64,000 nt of DNA, from positions 1,116,001-1,180,000 of the forward strand of contig NZ_JAUSWX010000001.1 in the NCBI RefSeq assembly GCF_030815405.1. The letters run 5' to 3'. The position numbers and the translations under genes are program-made. This document shows positions 20,017-28,475 of the stretch, in pieces. Source of the stretch: Agromyces albus (lineage in GTDB: Bacteria > Actinomycetota > Actinomycetes > Actinomycetales > Microbacteriaceae). The notes beneath the pieces were generated by a model. It saw only the letters and a program-made list of their open reading frames with translations, was not told where the DNA came from and did not search any database. Position 1 is the first letter of the stretch. Each line of letters starts with the position of its first letter.

Positions 20017-20988
20017 ATGACCATGACCCCCGAGGAGGCCACGCGGTTCTCCGCGAACCTCGACCGACTCGTCGGCGCGGTCGAAGAGGTGCTGCTCGGC
20101 AAGAACCGGGTCGTGCGACTGGCGTTCACGGCGCTCCTGAGTGAAGGCCACCTCCTGCTCGACGACGTGCCGGGGACCGGCAAGACCTCCCTCGCGCGTG
20201 CCATGGCGCAATCTGTGGCGGGCACGAGCAACCGCGTGCAGTTCACCCCCGACCTGCTTCCCGGCGACATCACCGGAGTCACCGTCTACGACCAGCGCTC
20301 AGGGCTGTTCGAGTTCCATCCCGGGCCGGTCTTCGCGAACATCGTGCTCGCCGACGAGATCAACCGGGCGAGCCCCAAGACGCAGTCGGCGCTCCTCGAG
20401 GTCATGGAGGAGGGACAGATCACCGTCGACGGGGTGACTCACGCCGTGGGACATCCGTTCATGGTCATCGCCACCCAGAACCCCGTCGAGCAGGCCGGCA
20501 CCTACCGCCTGCCCGAGGCGCAGCTCGACCGGTTCCTCATGCGCACGTCGATCGGCTACCCCGATCACGCCTCGACGATTCGCATCCTCGAGGGCGCCGA
20601 CCAGCGCGCCCACGGTCATCGCATCGAACCGCAGCTTCGCGCCGACGAGGTCGTCGAGCTCGCCGCGCTCGCGCGGACCGTGTATGTCGATCCGACGATC
20701 CACGACTACGTCTCGCGGCTCGTCGACGCCACGCGCACCGCTCGCGAGGTGCGACTGGGCGTGAGCGTGCGCGGAGCCCTCGCGCTCATCCGCGCTGCGA
20801 AGACCCACGCCGCAGGGCGTGGCCGGCACTACGTCGTGCCCGACGATGTGAAGGCGCTCGCCGATCCCGTGCTCGCGCACCGTCTGATTCTCGATCCCGA
20901 GGCGGAGTTCGACGGCGCGACCGCGTCGAACATCATCGCCCAGGTGCTCATCGAGACCCCGCCGCCGTCCTCCAGGCAGGCCGTGTGA
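20017..20988 (+). CDS. MoxR-family AAA+ ATPase
   Basis: AAA+ chaperone-type ATPase, 323 residues. Motifs: LLLDDVPGTGKTSLARAM (Walker A), ANIVLADEINRASPKTQSAL (Walker B and the MoxR signature), IATQNPVEQAGTYRLPEAQL (sensor 1 and arginine finger region), DRFLMRT, and SVRGALALIRAAKTHA (sensor 2). MoxR proteins usually work with an adjacent DUF58 protein to activate or assemble extracytoplasmic or metal-loaded complexes, and that partner follows here with a 4-base overlap (GTGA). ATG at 20017 with GAAGGAG nine bases upstream. Identity is firm; the client is presumably something in this cluster. Confidence 0.96.
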   Translation: MTMTPEEATRFSANLDRLVGAVEEVLLGKNRVVRLAFTALLSEGHLLLDDVPGTGKTSLARAMAQSVAGTSNRVQFTPDLLPGDITGVTVYDQRSGLFEFHPGPVFANIVLADEINRASPKTQSALLEVMEEGQITVDGVTHAVGHPFMVIATQNPVEQAGTYRLPEAQLDRFLMRTSIGYPDHASTIRILEGADQRAHGHRIEPQLRADEVVELAALARTVYVDPTIHDYVSRLVDATRTAREVRLGVSVRGALALIRAAKTHAAGRGRHYVVPDDVKALADPVLAHRLILDPEAEFDGATASNIIAQVLIETPPPSSRQAV

Positions 20989-22307
20989 CCCTCGTCCAGA
21001 CTCGCTCGACGATTCCCGAGGAGGCCAGGAAGACCGGCCTGCTCGCCGTCGTCATCGGGCGTGCCGTGGGAATCGGGGCCGCCGCCGGCGCCGTCGTGGC
21101 CGAATGGGCGCGCGCCGTGCGCGGCGTCGTCACGTCGCTCGGCTGGGCCGTGATCGTCGCGGCGATCGCGGCACTCGCGGCGGGCTACGCCTGGGGATGG
21201 CTCGAGGTCATCGTGCTCGGGTGGGGGTTCGGGCTGCTCGTGGCGGCGGCATCCGTGTGGCTCATCGGTCGCGGCGCCTCGACGATCGAACTCGTGCTCC
21301 CGACGCCGCGCGTCGTCGTGGGCGAGGCGGCCGAGGCGCGGCTCATCGCGGCCAACCCCGGTCGCCGGCGATTCGGCGGCGTGCAGCTCGAGGTGCCCGT
21401 CGGCAGGCGCGTCGTCGAGCGCGTGCTGCCCGGGCTTCCGCGCGGCGGCGCCTTCGACGAGCAGTTCCCCATTCCGACCGAGCGACGCGGGGTCGTGCCG
21501 GTCGGGCCCGCCCGCACGGTTCGCGCCGACCCGATCGGCCTCATGCGCCGCGAGATCGTCTGGTCGCAGGTCGTCGACCTGCACGTGCATCCGCGCACCG
21601 TGCCGATCACCGCGCTCAGCACGGGATTCATCCGCGACCTCGAAGGGGCGCCGACGCGTGATCTCACCGCGAGCGACATCGCCTTCCACGCCCTGCGCGA
21701 GTACCTCCCTGGTGACGATCGGCGCCACATCCACTGGCGCAGCTCCGCGAAGACCGGCACCTTCATGGTGCGCCAGTTCGAGGAGACCAGGCGCAGCCGG
21801 CTCATGATCGTGCTCGACCTCGACGCGACCGCCTACACGGATGCCGCGGAGTTCGAGCTCGCCGTCGGCGCGGCGGCGTCCGTGGGTGCTCGAGCCATCC
21901 GCGACGCCCGTACCGTGTCGTTCGTCGTGTCGGGGCCGGCCGGGGGCAACGGCGCCGCTCGCGGCTCGATGCGCGAGCTGCCGACCGTCTCGCGCGATCG
22001 GCTGCTCGATGCCCTCTGCGTCGTGGAGACCGAGGAGCGCGCGGCGATGCTTCCCGATGTCGCGCACGCCGCCGCCGAGGCGCTCACGGGAATCTCCCTC
22101 GCCTTCCTCGTCACCGGCACGGCGCGCGGGATCGCCCCGCTGCGGTCCGCCGCGACCCGGTTCCCCGTCGGGGTCGAAGCCGTCGCGGTGCAGTGCGCAC
22201 CCGAGGGGGAGCCATCGGTGCGCTCCATCGCGGGGCTCACCGTGTTCCGGATCGGGTATCTCGACGACTTGCGCGCGATGCTCGCGAGATCGGCGTCGGT
22301 GGCATGA
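20985..22307 (+). CDS. DUF58 (VWA-like) membrane protein
   Basis: DUF58 protein, 440 residues, the regular partner of MoxR. Two membrane segments lie near residues 45-65 and 70-90 (GWAVIVAAIAALAAGYAWGW, then VLGWGFGLLVAAASVWLI). A beta-rich region follows (VVVGEAAEARLIAANPGRR). The DUF58 signature is HALREYLPGDDRRHIHWRSS followed by AKTGTFMVRQFE. The C-terminal half is a von Willebrand A-like fold with LMIVLDLDATAYTD. The GTG start overlaps the moxR stop and its own stop overlaps the next ATG, so moxR, DUF58, the transglutaminase-like gene and the zinc-ribbon FHA gene are translationally chained. Confidence 0.92.
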   Translation: MTLVQTRSTIPEEARKTGLLAVVIGRAVGIGAAAGAVVAEWARAVRGVVTSLGWAVIVAAIAALAAGYAWGWLEVIVLGWGFGLLVAAASVWLIGRGASTIELVLPTPRVVVGEAAEARLIAANPGRRRFGGVQLEVPVGRRVVERVLPGLPRGGAFDEQFPIPTERRGVVPVGPARTVRADPIGLMRREIVWSQVVDLHVHPRTVPITALSTGFIRDLEGAPTRDLTASDIAFHALREYLPGDDRRHIHWRSSAKTGTFMVRQFEETRRSRLMIVLDLDATAYTDAAEFELAVGAAASVGARAIRDARTVSFVVSGPAGGNGAARGSMRELPTVSRDRLLDALCVVETEERAAMLPDVAHAAAEALTGISLAFLVTGTARGIAPLRSAATRFPVGVEAVAVQCAPEGEPSVRSIAGLTVFRIGYLDDLRAMLARSASVA

Positions 22308-24613
22308 CGCCGACCCGCTCGCAGGCAGGTGCCGACCGGTTCTGGGCGACCGCGGTCAGCACGCTGCTCATCGTCGCGATGCTCGCCGCGGCCTTGATTC
22401 CGTGGTGGCCGATCTACGAGAGCACGGCGTTCATCGTCGCAGGCGCCGTCGCGATCGTCGCCGGTGCGGGCATCGGCGTCGTCGGCGCACGCCGGCGCTG
22501 GCCCGCGTGGATGGTCGTCGTCGCCGTGTTCGCGGCATACCTCGTGCTCGGCGTTCCGGCCGCGGTGCCCGGGCGAGCGCTCGCCGGGATCCTGCCGACT
22601 CCCGTCGGGGTCGCCGACCTGCTCGCCGCGGCGGCGCTCTCGTGGAAGCAGCTCGTCACGATCGCGGTGCCGGTCGGCTCGTACCAGGCGCTGCTCGTGC
22701 CCCCCTTCCTCTCGGCGCTCGTCGCGGCGACCGCTGCAGTGACGATCGCGCTGCGCAGCCGCCGGCCCGCAGCAGCCGCGGTGCCTCCGGCCTTCCTCCT
22801 CGTCGGCGGCATCACGTTCGGCGTCGTCCACACCGCCTTCGCGGTCGAGGCGGGCCTCGCTTTTCTCGTCGCCGCGGTGGCCTGGCTCGTGCGGATCGCG
22901 ATCTCGAAGCGACGGGCGATCACGAGCGGCCGGCCGGTCGAGGCGGCGCTCGCCGACGCGCGCCGTGTGTTCGGTGCGTCGGCGCTCGTGGCGATCGCGC
23001 TCGTCGGCGCCACCGCGGCATCCGTCGCCCTGCCGGTGCCGCAGCGGAACGTGTTGCGCGCCGAGCTGCAGCCCCCGTTCGAGCCACGCGAGCATGAGAG
23101 CCCGTTGGCAGGCTTCCGGGCGGCGTTCGACCCCGAATCGAGTGAGCGGGCCATGCTCAGCGTTCGTGGCCTGCCGGAAGGCGCCGGCATCCGGATCGCG
23201 ACGCTCGACACGTACGACGGCATCATCTACTCGGTCGGAGGCGTCGACGGCACGGCGCTCTCTGGCCGGTTCACGCGCTTGCCGTATCGACTCGACCAAT
23301 CGGGCGCGGTCGACGTGCGCATCGAGGTCTCGGTGCTCGGGTACGCCGACGTGTGGGTGCCAGGGCTCGGTCGCCTCGAGCGCATCGCGTTCGAAGGTCC
23401 GCGTGCGGAGCAGCTCGCCGAGGGATTCGTCTACAACGACGTGACGGGCACGGGCGCCGTGCAGGAGGGACTCGACTCGGGCGATTTCTACACCGCGTTC
23501 TCGGTGACTCCGGCCGATCCTGGTTCACTCGTGGGGTTGCGCCCGGGAACGAGCGTGCTTCCGCCGTCGCCCGACCTGCCGGCCGAGCTCGCGCAGCTGC
23601 TCGACGAATGGGCGCCGGCAACCGGTGATCCCGGCCAACGACTCGCCCAGCTCATCGAGGGATTCCACGATCAGGGGTATGTCAGTCACGGCCTCGGCGA
23701 GCAGCGGCGGAGTCGCTCGGGGCATTCGCTCGACCGGCTCGCCGAACTCGCCACCGAGATCCCGATGGTCGGCGACGGCGAGCAGTACGCCGTTGCAGCG
23801 GCCCTGATGGCGCGGCAGATCGGCTTCCCGGCGCGGGTCGTCGTGGGCTACCTGCCCGGTGCAGAGCCGTCCGAGACGGATGCCACGGCTCCGGCGGAAT
23901 CCGATGACATCACGGTGTTCGAGAGCGCCGACCTGCAGGCGTGGATCGAGGTGCAGACGGCCGAAGGCGACTGGCTGTCGGTCGATCCGAACCCGGATCC
24001 ACGTGAGATCCCCAAGCCCCAGCCCGATGAGCCGACGGTCGTGTCGAGGCCGCAAACGGCCCTGCCGCCGCCCGCGGAGCGCACACCGGTCGACGACCTC
24101 GACCCCGAGCCCGACCTCTCGCCCGACGATCAGGACGACGACGCCGCCGCCTGGTTGCAGGTGCTGCTGGGCGTGCTCGGGGTGACCGGCATCGTGGTCC
24201 TCGTGCTCGTCCTCATCGCGAGCCCGTTCCTCGCGATCATCGCGGCGAAGCTCCGACGGCGCCGACTGCGCCGCGGCGCAGCGACGGTGGTCGAGCGGAT
24301 CGAGGGAGGGTGGCAGGAGTTCGCCGACTCCGCAGCCGACTTCGGCTATCCGATCAGCCCGAACGCGACCCGTGCTGAGCAAGCCGCGACGGTGGGCGGA
24401 CTCGCGCCGCTCGTGCTCGCATCCGTGGTAGACCGCGCAGTGTTCGCTCCCGACGGACCATCCGACGACGTCGACCGGCGGGTCTGGGAGTCGGTCGACG
24501 AGCTCCAAGAGCGCCTCGGGGCCCCGCGCACTCGCCGCGAGCGGTGGCGGGCTGCGGTCTCCCTCACCTCGCTCGGCGGGTACGCTGTCACCCGGAGAGG
24601 AGCGCGGTCGTGA
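22304..24613 (+). CDS. Membrane transglutaminase-like (TgpA-type) protein with a dead active site
   Basis: 769 residues. The N-terminal third holds several membrane segments (about six), followed by a large extracellular region with a transglutaminase-core fold, a membrane span near 615-645 (LGVLGVTGIVVLVLVLIASP) and a cytosolic tail, the TgpA/DUF3488 layout. In active family members the core reads G-x-C-E-x-F, then H-A-W, then a late Asp. Here the same places read GDGEQYAVAAALMAR (Gly492 for Cys), LQAWIEVQ (Gln545 for His) and SVDPNPDP (Asp561 kept). Two of three catalytic residues are therefore missing, so it is more likely a structural or peptide-binding protein than an enzyme. The start at 22304 overlaps the DUF58 stop (ATGA). 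Confidence 0.9.
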   Translation: MTPTRSQAGADRFWATAVSTLLIVAMLAAALIPWWPIYESTAFIVAGAVAIVAGAGIGVVGARRRWPAWMVVVAVFAAYLVLGVPAAVPGRALAGILPTPVGVADLLAAAALSWKQLVTIAVPVGSYQALLVPPFLSALVAATAAVTIALRSRRPAAAAVPPAFLLVGGITFGVVHTAFAVEAGLAFLVAAVAWLVRIAISKRRAITSGRPVEAALADARRVFGASALVAIALVGATAASVALPVPQRNVLRAELQPPFEPREHESPLAGFRAAFDPESSERAMLSVRGLPEGAGIRIATLDTYDGIIYSVGGVDGTALSGRFTRLPYRLDQSGAVDVRIEVSVLGYADVWVPGLGRLERIAFEGPRAEQLAEGFVYNDVTGTGAVQEGLDSGDFYTAFSVTPADPGSLVGLRPGTSVLPPSPDLPAELAQLLDEWAPATGDPGQRLAQLIEGFHDQGYVSHGLGEQRRSRSGHSLDRLAELATEIPMVGDGEQYAVAAALMARQIGFPARVVVGYLPGAEPSETDATAPAESDDITVFESADLQAWIEVQTAEGDWLSVDPNPDPREIPKPQPDEPTVVSRPQTALPPPAERTPVDDLDPEPDLSPDDQDDDAAAWLQVLLGVLGVTGIVVLVLVLIASPFLAIIAAKLRRRRLRRGAATVVERIEGGWQEFADSAADFGYPISPNATRAEQAATVGGLAPLVLASVVDRAVFAPDGPSDDVDRRVWESVDELQERLGAPRTRRERWRAAVSLTSLGGYAVTRRGARS

Positions 24614-25188
24614 CGTGTCGGATCTGCGGGGCCGACCTTCCCCCAGGGGCGATGTTCTGCGGCGAGTGCGGCAGCTCGACGAGCGCGACACCCGAGTCGA
24701 GACGAAAGCCCGACCCTCGACCGGGCGACACGACGGCGATCGAGCGACCGGCACGCCGCAATAGCGGAGTGATCAGCATCCCGCTCGACGGCTTCCGTGC
24801 GGCAACGGCGATCCCGTCCTTCGTGGAGGCTCCCGTCTCGGCCCCCGTGGCACCGCCGACGGCCACGCGGTTCGTCTTGCGGTTCAGCACCGGTGAGACC
24901 CGCACGGTGTTCGGCACCGGGCTCATCGGTCGGCGCCCGCTGCCGCAACCGGGCGAGGTGTTCGACCAGCTCGTGCAGATCACCGACCCCGGCCTCTCGG
25001 TCTCCAAGACCCACCTCGAGTTCGGCGAGCACGACGGCGTGCTCTGGATCGCCGATCGCTTCTCGGGCAACGGCACGATCGTGCGACGCCCCGACGACGG
25101 GGCGCTGCGCTGCGAGCCCGGGCGTCGCTATCTCGTTCCGCGCGGAAGCCGCGTCGAGCTCGCCGAGCACTTCTTCGTGATCGACTGA
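24610..25188 (+). CDS. Zinc-ribbon FHA-domain protein
   Basis: 192 residues. The N-terminus is a zinc ribbon, CRICGADLPPGAMFCGECG, with four cysteines in two CxxC knuckles. A flexible linker includes TTAIERPARR, a possible phospho-threonine site. The C-terminal FHA domain has TVFGTGLIGRRPLPQPG, SKTHLEFG for phosphothreonine contact, and FSGNGTIVRRP. The GTG at 24610 overlaps the stop of the transglutaminase-like gene. The FHA domain echoes that of the first gene of the cluster (both carry IGRRPLP), suggesting the pair reads phosphorylation by the cluster's kinase. Zinc-ribbon-FHA proteins are common near secretion ATPases in actinobacteria. Confidence 0.9.
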   Translation: MTCRICGADLPPGAMFCGECGSSTSATPESRRKPDPRPGDTTAIERPARRNSGVISIPLDGFRAATAIPSFVEAPVSAPVAPPTATRFVLRFSTGETRTVFGTGLIGRRPLPQPGEVFDQLVQITDPGLSVSKTHLEFGEHDGVLWIADRFSGNGTIVRRPDDGALRCEPGRRYLVPRGSRVELAEHFFVID

Positions 25189-25339
25189 TCCGGTCGGCGC
25201 GGCGCCGGGACCACCCGGGTGGCACGCTGTGCCCGGCTACGCGCTTCGACTCGTCCTCGACAGGCGCGCGGGCGCGTGGATGACGGGCGTCCTCGCGGGC
25301 GTCTCGTCCGCGCGGCTCCGATGCTGCTCGGATGGCTGA

Positions 25340-28327
25340 GTGGACCGTCTCGACCTCGCCTCGCCGCATCCGCTCGACCTTCCGCTCGCCCTCCCGCCCG
25401 TGCCGCCAGAGGCGACTCGAGCCGGGTTCCCACTCCTCGCCACGCTCGCGCCCGTCGTCGGGGCACTCGGGCTGTGGGCCGTCACCGGATCGACGTTCGC
25501 ACTCGTGTTCGCGGCCCTCGGTCCGGTCGTCGCGATCGCCTCGCTCTTCGACTCCCGTCGACAGGCACGGCGGCAGCGGCGGCGAGCCGAGGCCGAGCGC
25601 GCCCGTCGTCTCGACGCGCTCCACGCCGCGATCGACGAGCGCCACGAGTACGAGCGCCACGCGGCGTGGCGGCGGTCATCTCACCCGCGACACCTCGTCG
25701 ACGGCGACGCGGCGCCGAGCTGGAACGACGGCAGGCCCGGGCCGGTGGTGCTGGGGCGGGGGAGTTCCTCGAGCACGCTGCGCATCGACGGGTCGCCGGC
25801 AGACGACGCCGATCGTGCCGTCCTCGAGCACGCGGCACTCCTCGCCGATGCGCCCGTGACGGCCGATCCCGAGGCGGGCATCGGGTTCGTCGGCACGCAG
25901 CACCTGGTCAGCGCGGCGGCCCGGGCGGCGCTCCTCCAGGTCGCCCATCACGGTGTGCCCGGCGGGCTCGCGATCGAGGTGCCCGCCGGCGAGCACTGGG
26001 CCTGGGCGCGACGACTCCCGCACCACGGCGGTGGGAGCCAGTGGCGGGTCCGGGTCGTCGACGGGGCGTCACCGCACGCGCGACAGGTCACGGCCGAGCG
26101 CGTCGGCGTGGGCGCATCCGTGCCCGTGTCGATCATCGCCGTGGGTGCCGATGCCGCGAGCCTGCCTCCCGGCATCGAGACGGTCGTCGAGATCGAGGGG
26201 CCGGGCCTCGCGATCGTGCACCGGCGCACGGGCGCGGCCGCCGATCGCCCGATCGTGCCGGGACTCATCGGCGGCTCCGAAGCGCTCGCGTGGGCCGGCA
26301 AGCTCGCGGCAGCGGCGAAGCGGGCGGGTATCGGCGGTGCGCACGGGCTGCCGAAGCGCGTGCCGCTCGACAGCCTCGGGCCCCCGGCCGCCCCGGCCGG
26401 CAGCCGTGCGACACTCGCCGTCGCGGTCGGCGTCACGTCCTCCGGAACGCTCGAGCTCGACCTCGTGCGCGGCGGACCGCATGCGCTCGTCGCCGGCACG
26501 ACGGGCAGCGGCAAGAGCGAGTTCCTGCTCGCATGGCTCACGGCGTTGGCACGAGCCCACCGGCCCGACCGCGTGTCGTTCCTCCTCATCGACTTCAAGG
26601 GCGGCGCCGCATTCGAACCGATTCGCAGCCTTCCGCACGTCGCGGGCATCGTCACCGATCTCGATGAAGCCGAAGCCGAGCGCGCCGTGCTGAGCCTCCG
26701 CGCCGAGCTCCGGCACCGCGAGTCGGTGCTCGCCGCGGCGAGTGCACGCGATATCGCCGACCTCGCACCCGTGGTGTCCCTCGCGCGCCTCGTGATCGTG
26801 GTCGACGAGTTCCAGGCGATGATCGAGCGGTTCCCCGGCCTCGGCGCGGTGATCGGCGACATCGCCGCTCGCGGCCGGTCGCTCGGCGTGCACCTCGTGC
26901 TCGCCTCCCAGCGTCCGAACGGGGTGGTGCGCGAGCAGGTGACGGCGAATTGTGCGATCCGCGTCTCACTTCGCGTCATGCAGCGTTCCGACAGCGTCGC
27001 GGTCGTCGGCACCGACACGGCCGCTTCGATCCCGCCGGATGCTCCGGGCCACGGCGTGATCGATCCGGGCGACGGATGCCCCGTGCCGTTCCATTCGGCC
27101 GTCGCCGACCCCGCGCTGCTCGCGGCCACTCGCGCCATGACCGCAACCATGCCGCGCGCTCGACGACCGTGGCTCGATCCGCTGCCGCACCGCATCGCAC
27201 CGGATGAGCTCGATCGGCTCGTGACGCCCTCGAGGCCCATGCCCGCCTCGGCGCAGGATCAGTTGCTCGGCAGGCCGCTCGGCGAGCCGCACGCCGGCTC
27301 GTCGGGCTGCGTCGCGCTCGGCCTCGTCGACGAACCCGAGCTCCAGCGACGCGCCATCGCGACCTGGACGCCCGACGACCACGGCCACCTGCTCGTGCTC
27401 GGCGCTCCGGGAAGCGGGCGCAGCACGGCGCTGTCGCTGGTGGCGCGCGCGATCGCCGAGCAGCACGGCCCGGCGGCGGTGGTGAGGCTCGAGGGTCCGC
27501 GCAGCGTCGTGTGGGACACGATCCAGACGCTGCTCGTCGCCGTGCGACGAGGCGGTGAACCTCCCCGGCTCCTCGTCATCGACGATCTCGACTCGCGATT
27601 CCGCGGGTGGCCCGACGAGTACCGGCAAGCGGCTTCGGAAGCTGTCGCCGCTCTGCTCCGCGAGGGCCGTTCGCGAGGACTTGCGGTCGTCGCGAGCGCT
27701 GCGCAGCAGCATTCGCTCGGTCCAGGTGTGCGCGAGAGCTTCGGCGAGGTGGTGCGGCTCCGGTACCCGAGCCGTTCCGACCTGGTGCAGGCCGGGGGAG
27801 CCGGGGAACTCTGGCGCGCCGGCGACCCGCCCGGCTCGGGCCAATGGCGTGGCCGGCGCGTCCAACTCGTCGACGACGTCGGGCTACCTCCGGCCGTGCC
27901 GCAGCCCGTTCGGCCGCTGACGATCGACCCCGCCCGCGTGCATGCCGTCGTGACGCCGACGCCTCGGGCCGCTGCCGAGGTGCTCGCCGCACACGCGAGC
28001 ACGGTGATCGTGCTGTCGCCGGGTGCCGAAGCGGCGATCCACGCCGCACTCACAGCGGCGCCTCACGGCGGGCGACCCGTGTTCATCGGCGACGCCGACG
28101 CGTGGGCGATGAACTGGAGCCTCGCGTCGGCGATTCGCGAGGACGCCGTCATCGTCGCACAGGGCGGTTCCGCCGAGTACCGGGCGCTCGTGCGTGACCG
28201 CACCCTGCCGCCGCTGCTCGACGATGGCGCGCCGCAGTGCTGGGTCATCGGCGGGGCGGGCGCGGCGGGTGCGGCGGGCGCAGGCCCGGCGGTCAGGGCG
28301 ACGTGGCCGATTGCGCTTGGCAACTGA
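25340..28327 (+). CDS. EccC/FtsK-SpoIIIE-like secretion ATPase
   Basis: 995 residues. The N-terminal part has a hydrophobic hairpin (about residues 30-70: LLATLAPVVGALGLWAV, FALVFAALGPVVAIASL), then a charged coiled segment. The first ATPase domain has ALVAGTTGSGKSEFLL, the EccC-like IDFKGGAAFEPIRSLPHVAG, and Walker B LVIVVDEFQAMIE. The second domain has LVLGAPGSGRSTALSLV, where Arg replaces the Walker A lysine, and LLVIDDLDSRF. The order and the DFKGGAAF/LPHVAG block match type VII secretion motor proteins rather than the DNA pump FtsK. The GTG at 25340 directly follows an in-frame stop, so no longer N-terminus is possible. No EccB, EccD or WXG100 gene is adjacent. The 151 bases before it hold only a doubtful 36-codon frame. 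Confidence 0.88.
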   Translation: MDRLDLASPHPLDLPLALPPVPPEATRAGFPLLATLAPVVGALGLWAVTGSTFALVFAALGPVVAIASLFDSRRQARRQRRRAEAERARRLDALHAAIDERHEYERHAAWRRSSHPRHLVDGDAAPSWNDGRPGPVVLGRGSSSSTLRIDGSPADDADRAVLEHAALLADAPVTADPEAGIGFVGTQHLVSAAARAALLQVAHHGVPGGLAIEVPAGEHWAWARRLPHHGGGSQWRVRVVDGASPHARQVTAERVGVGASVPVSIIAVGADAASLPPGIETVVEIEGPGLAIVHRRTGAAADRPIVPGLIGGSEALAWAGKLAAAAKRAGIGGAHGLPKRVPLDSLGPPAAPAGSRATLAVAVGVTSSGTLELDLVRGGPHALVAGTTGSGKSEFLLAWLTALARAHRPDRVSFLLIDFKGGAAFEPIRSLPHVAGIVTDLDEAEAERAVLSLRAELRHRESVLAAASARDIADLAPVVSLARLVIVVDEFQAMIERFPGLGAVIGDIAARGRSLGVHLVLASQRPNGVVREQVTANCAIRVSLRVMQRSDSVAVVGTDTAASIPPDAPGHGVIDPGDGCPVPFHSAVADPALLAATRAMTATMPRARRPWLDPLPHRIAPDELDRLVTPSRPMPASAQDQLLGRPLGEPHAGSSGCVALGLVDEPELQRRAIATWTPDDHGHLLVLGAPGSGRSTALSLVARAIAEQHGPAAVVRLEGPRSVVWDTIQTLLVAVRRGGEPPRLLVIDDLDSRFRGWPDEYRQAASEAVAALLREGRSRGLAVVASAAQQHSLGPGVRESFGEVVRLRYPSRSDLVQAGGAGELWRAGDPPGSGQWRGRRVQLVDDVGLPPAVPQPVRPLTIDPARVHAVVTPTPRAAAEVLAAHASTVIVLSPGAEAAIHAALTAAPHGGRPVFIGDADAWAMNWSLASAIREDAVIVAQGGSAEYRALVRDRTLPPLLDDGAPQCWVIGGAGAAGAAGAGPAVRATWPIALGN

Positions 28328-28391
28328 AACCGATGCTCAAACCCTCCAGCGAGCACTGATTCCGTGCCGAATGTTCGAAATTCTTAACGAT

Positions 28392-28406
28392 TCGGACATG
28401 ATCCGA
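28392..28406. promoter_or_regulatory. Inverted repeat upstream of potD
   Basis: TCGGA-CATGA-TCCGA, a perfect 5-bp dyad in an unusually AT-rich stretch 70 bases before the potD start. The neighbouring CGAATGTTCG at 28368-28377 is a second small palindrome. Position suggests a regulator site for the transporter; no clean -35/-10 pair was found. Confidence 0.35.
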
Positions 28407-28475
28407 TGAAATTGGTCCTGCAGTGTGGCAGTATCTTCCCACCACGCATGAGCTTGCGACCCGATAGGAGTATCC

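Noticed and set aside
25229..25339. 36-codon GTG frame just before the EccC-like gene
   Set aside because: In frame with the ATPase but separated by a stop; no ribosome site and no conserved features. It could be a sequencing or frameshift remnant, but nothing supports that.
28368..28377. LexA-like box (CGAATGTTCG)
   Set aside because: It does not fit the actinobacterial CGAAC-N4-GTTCG form, and the downstream gene is a transporter, not a repair gene.
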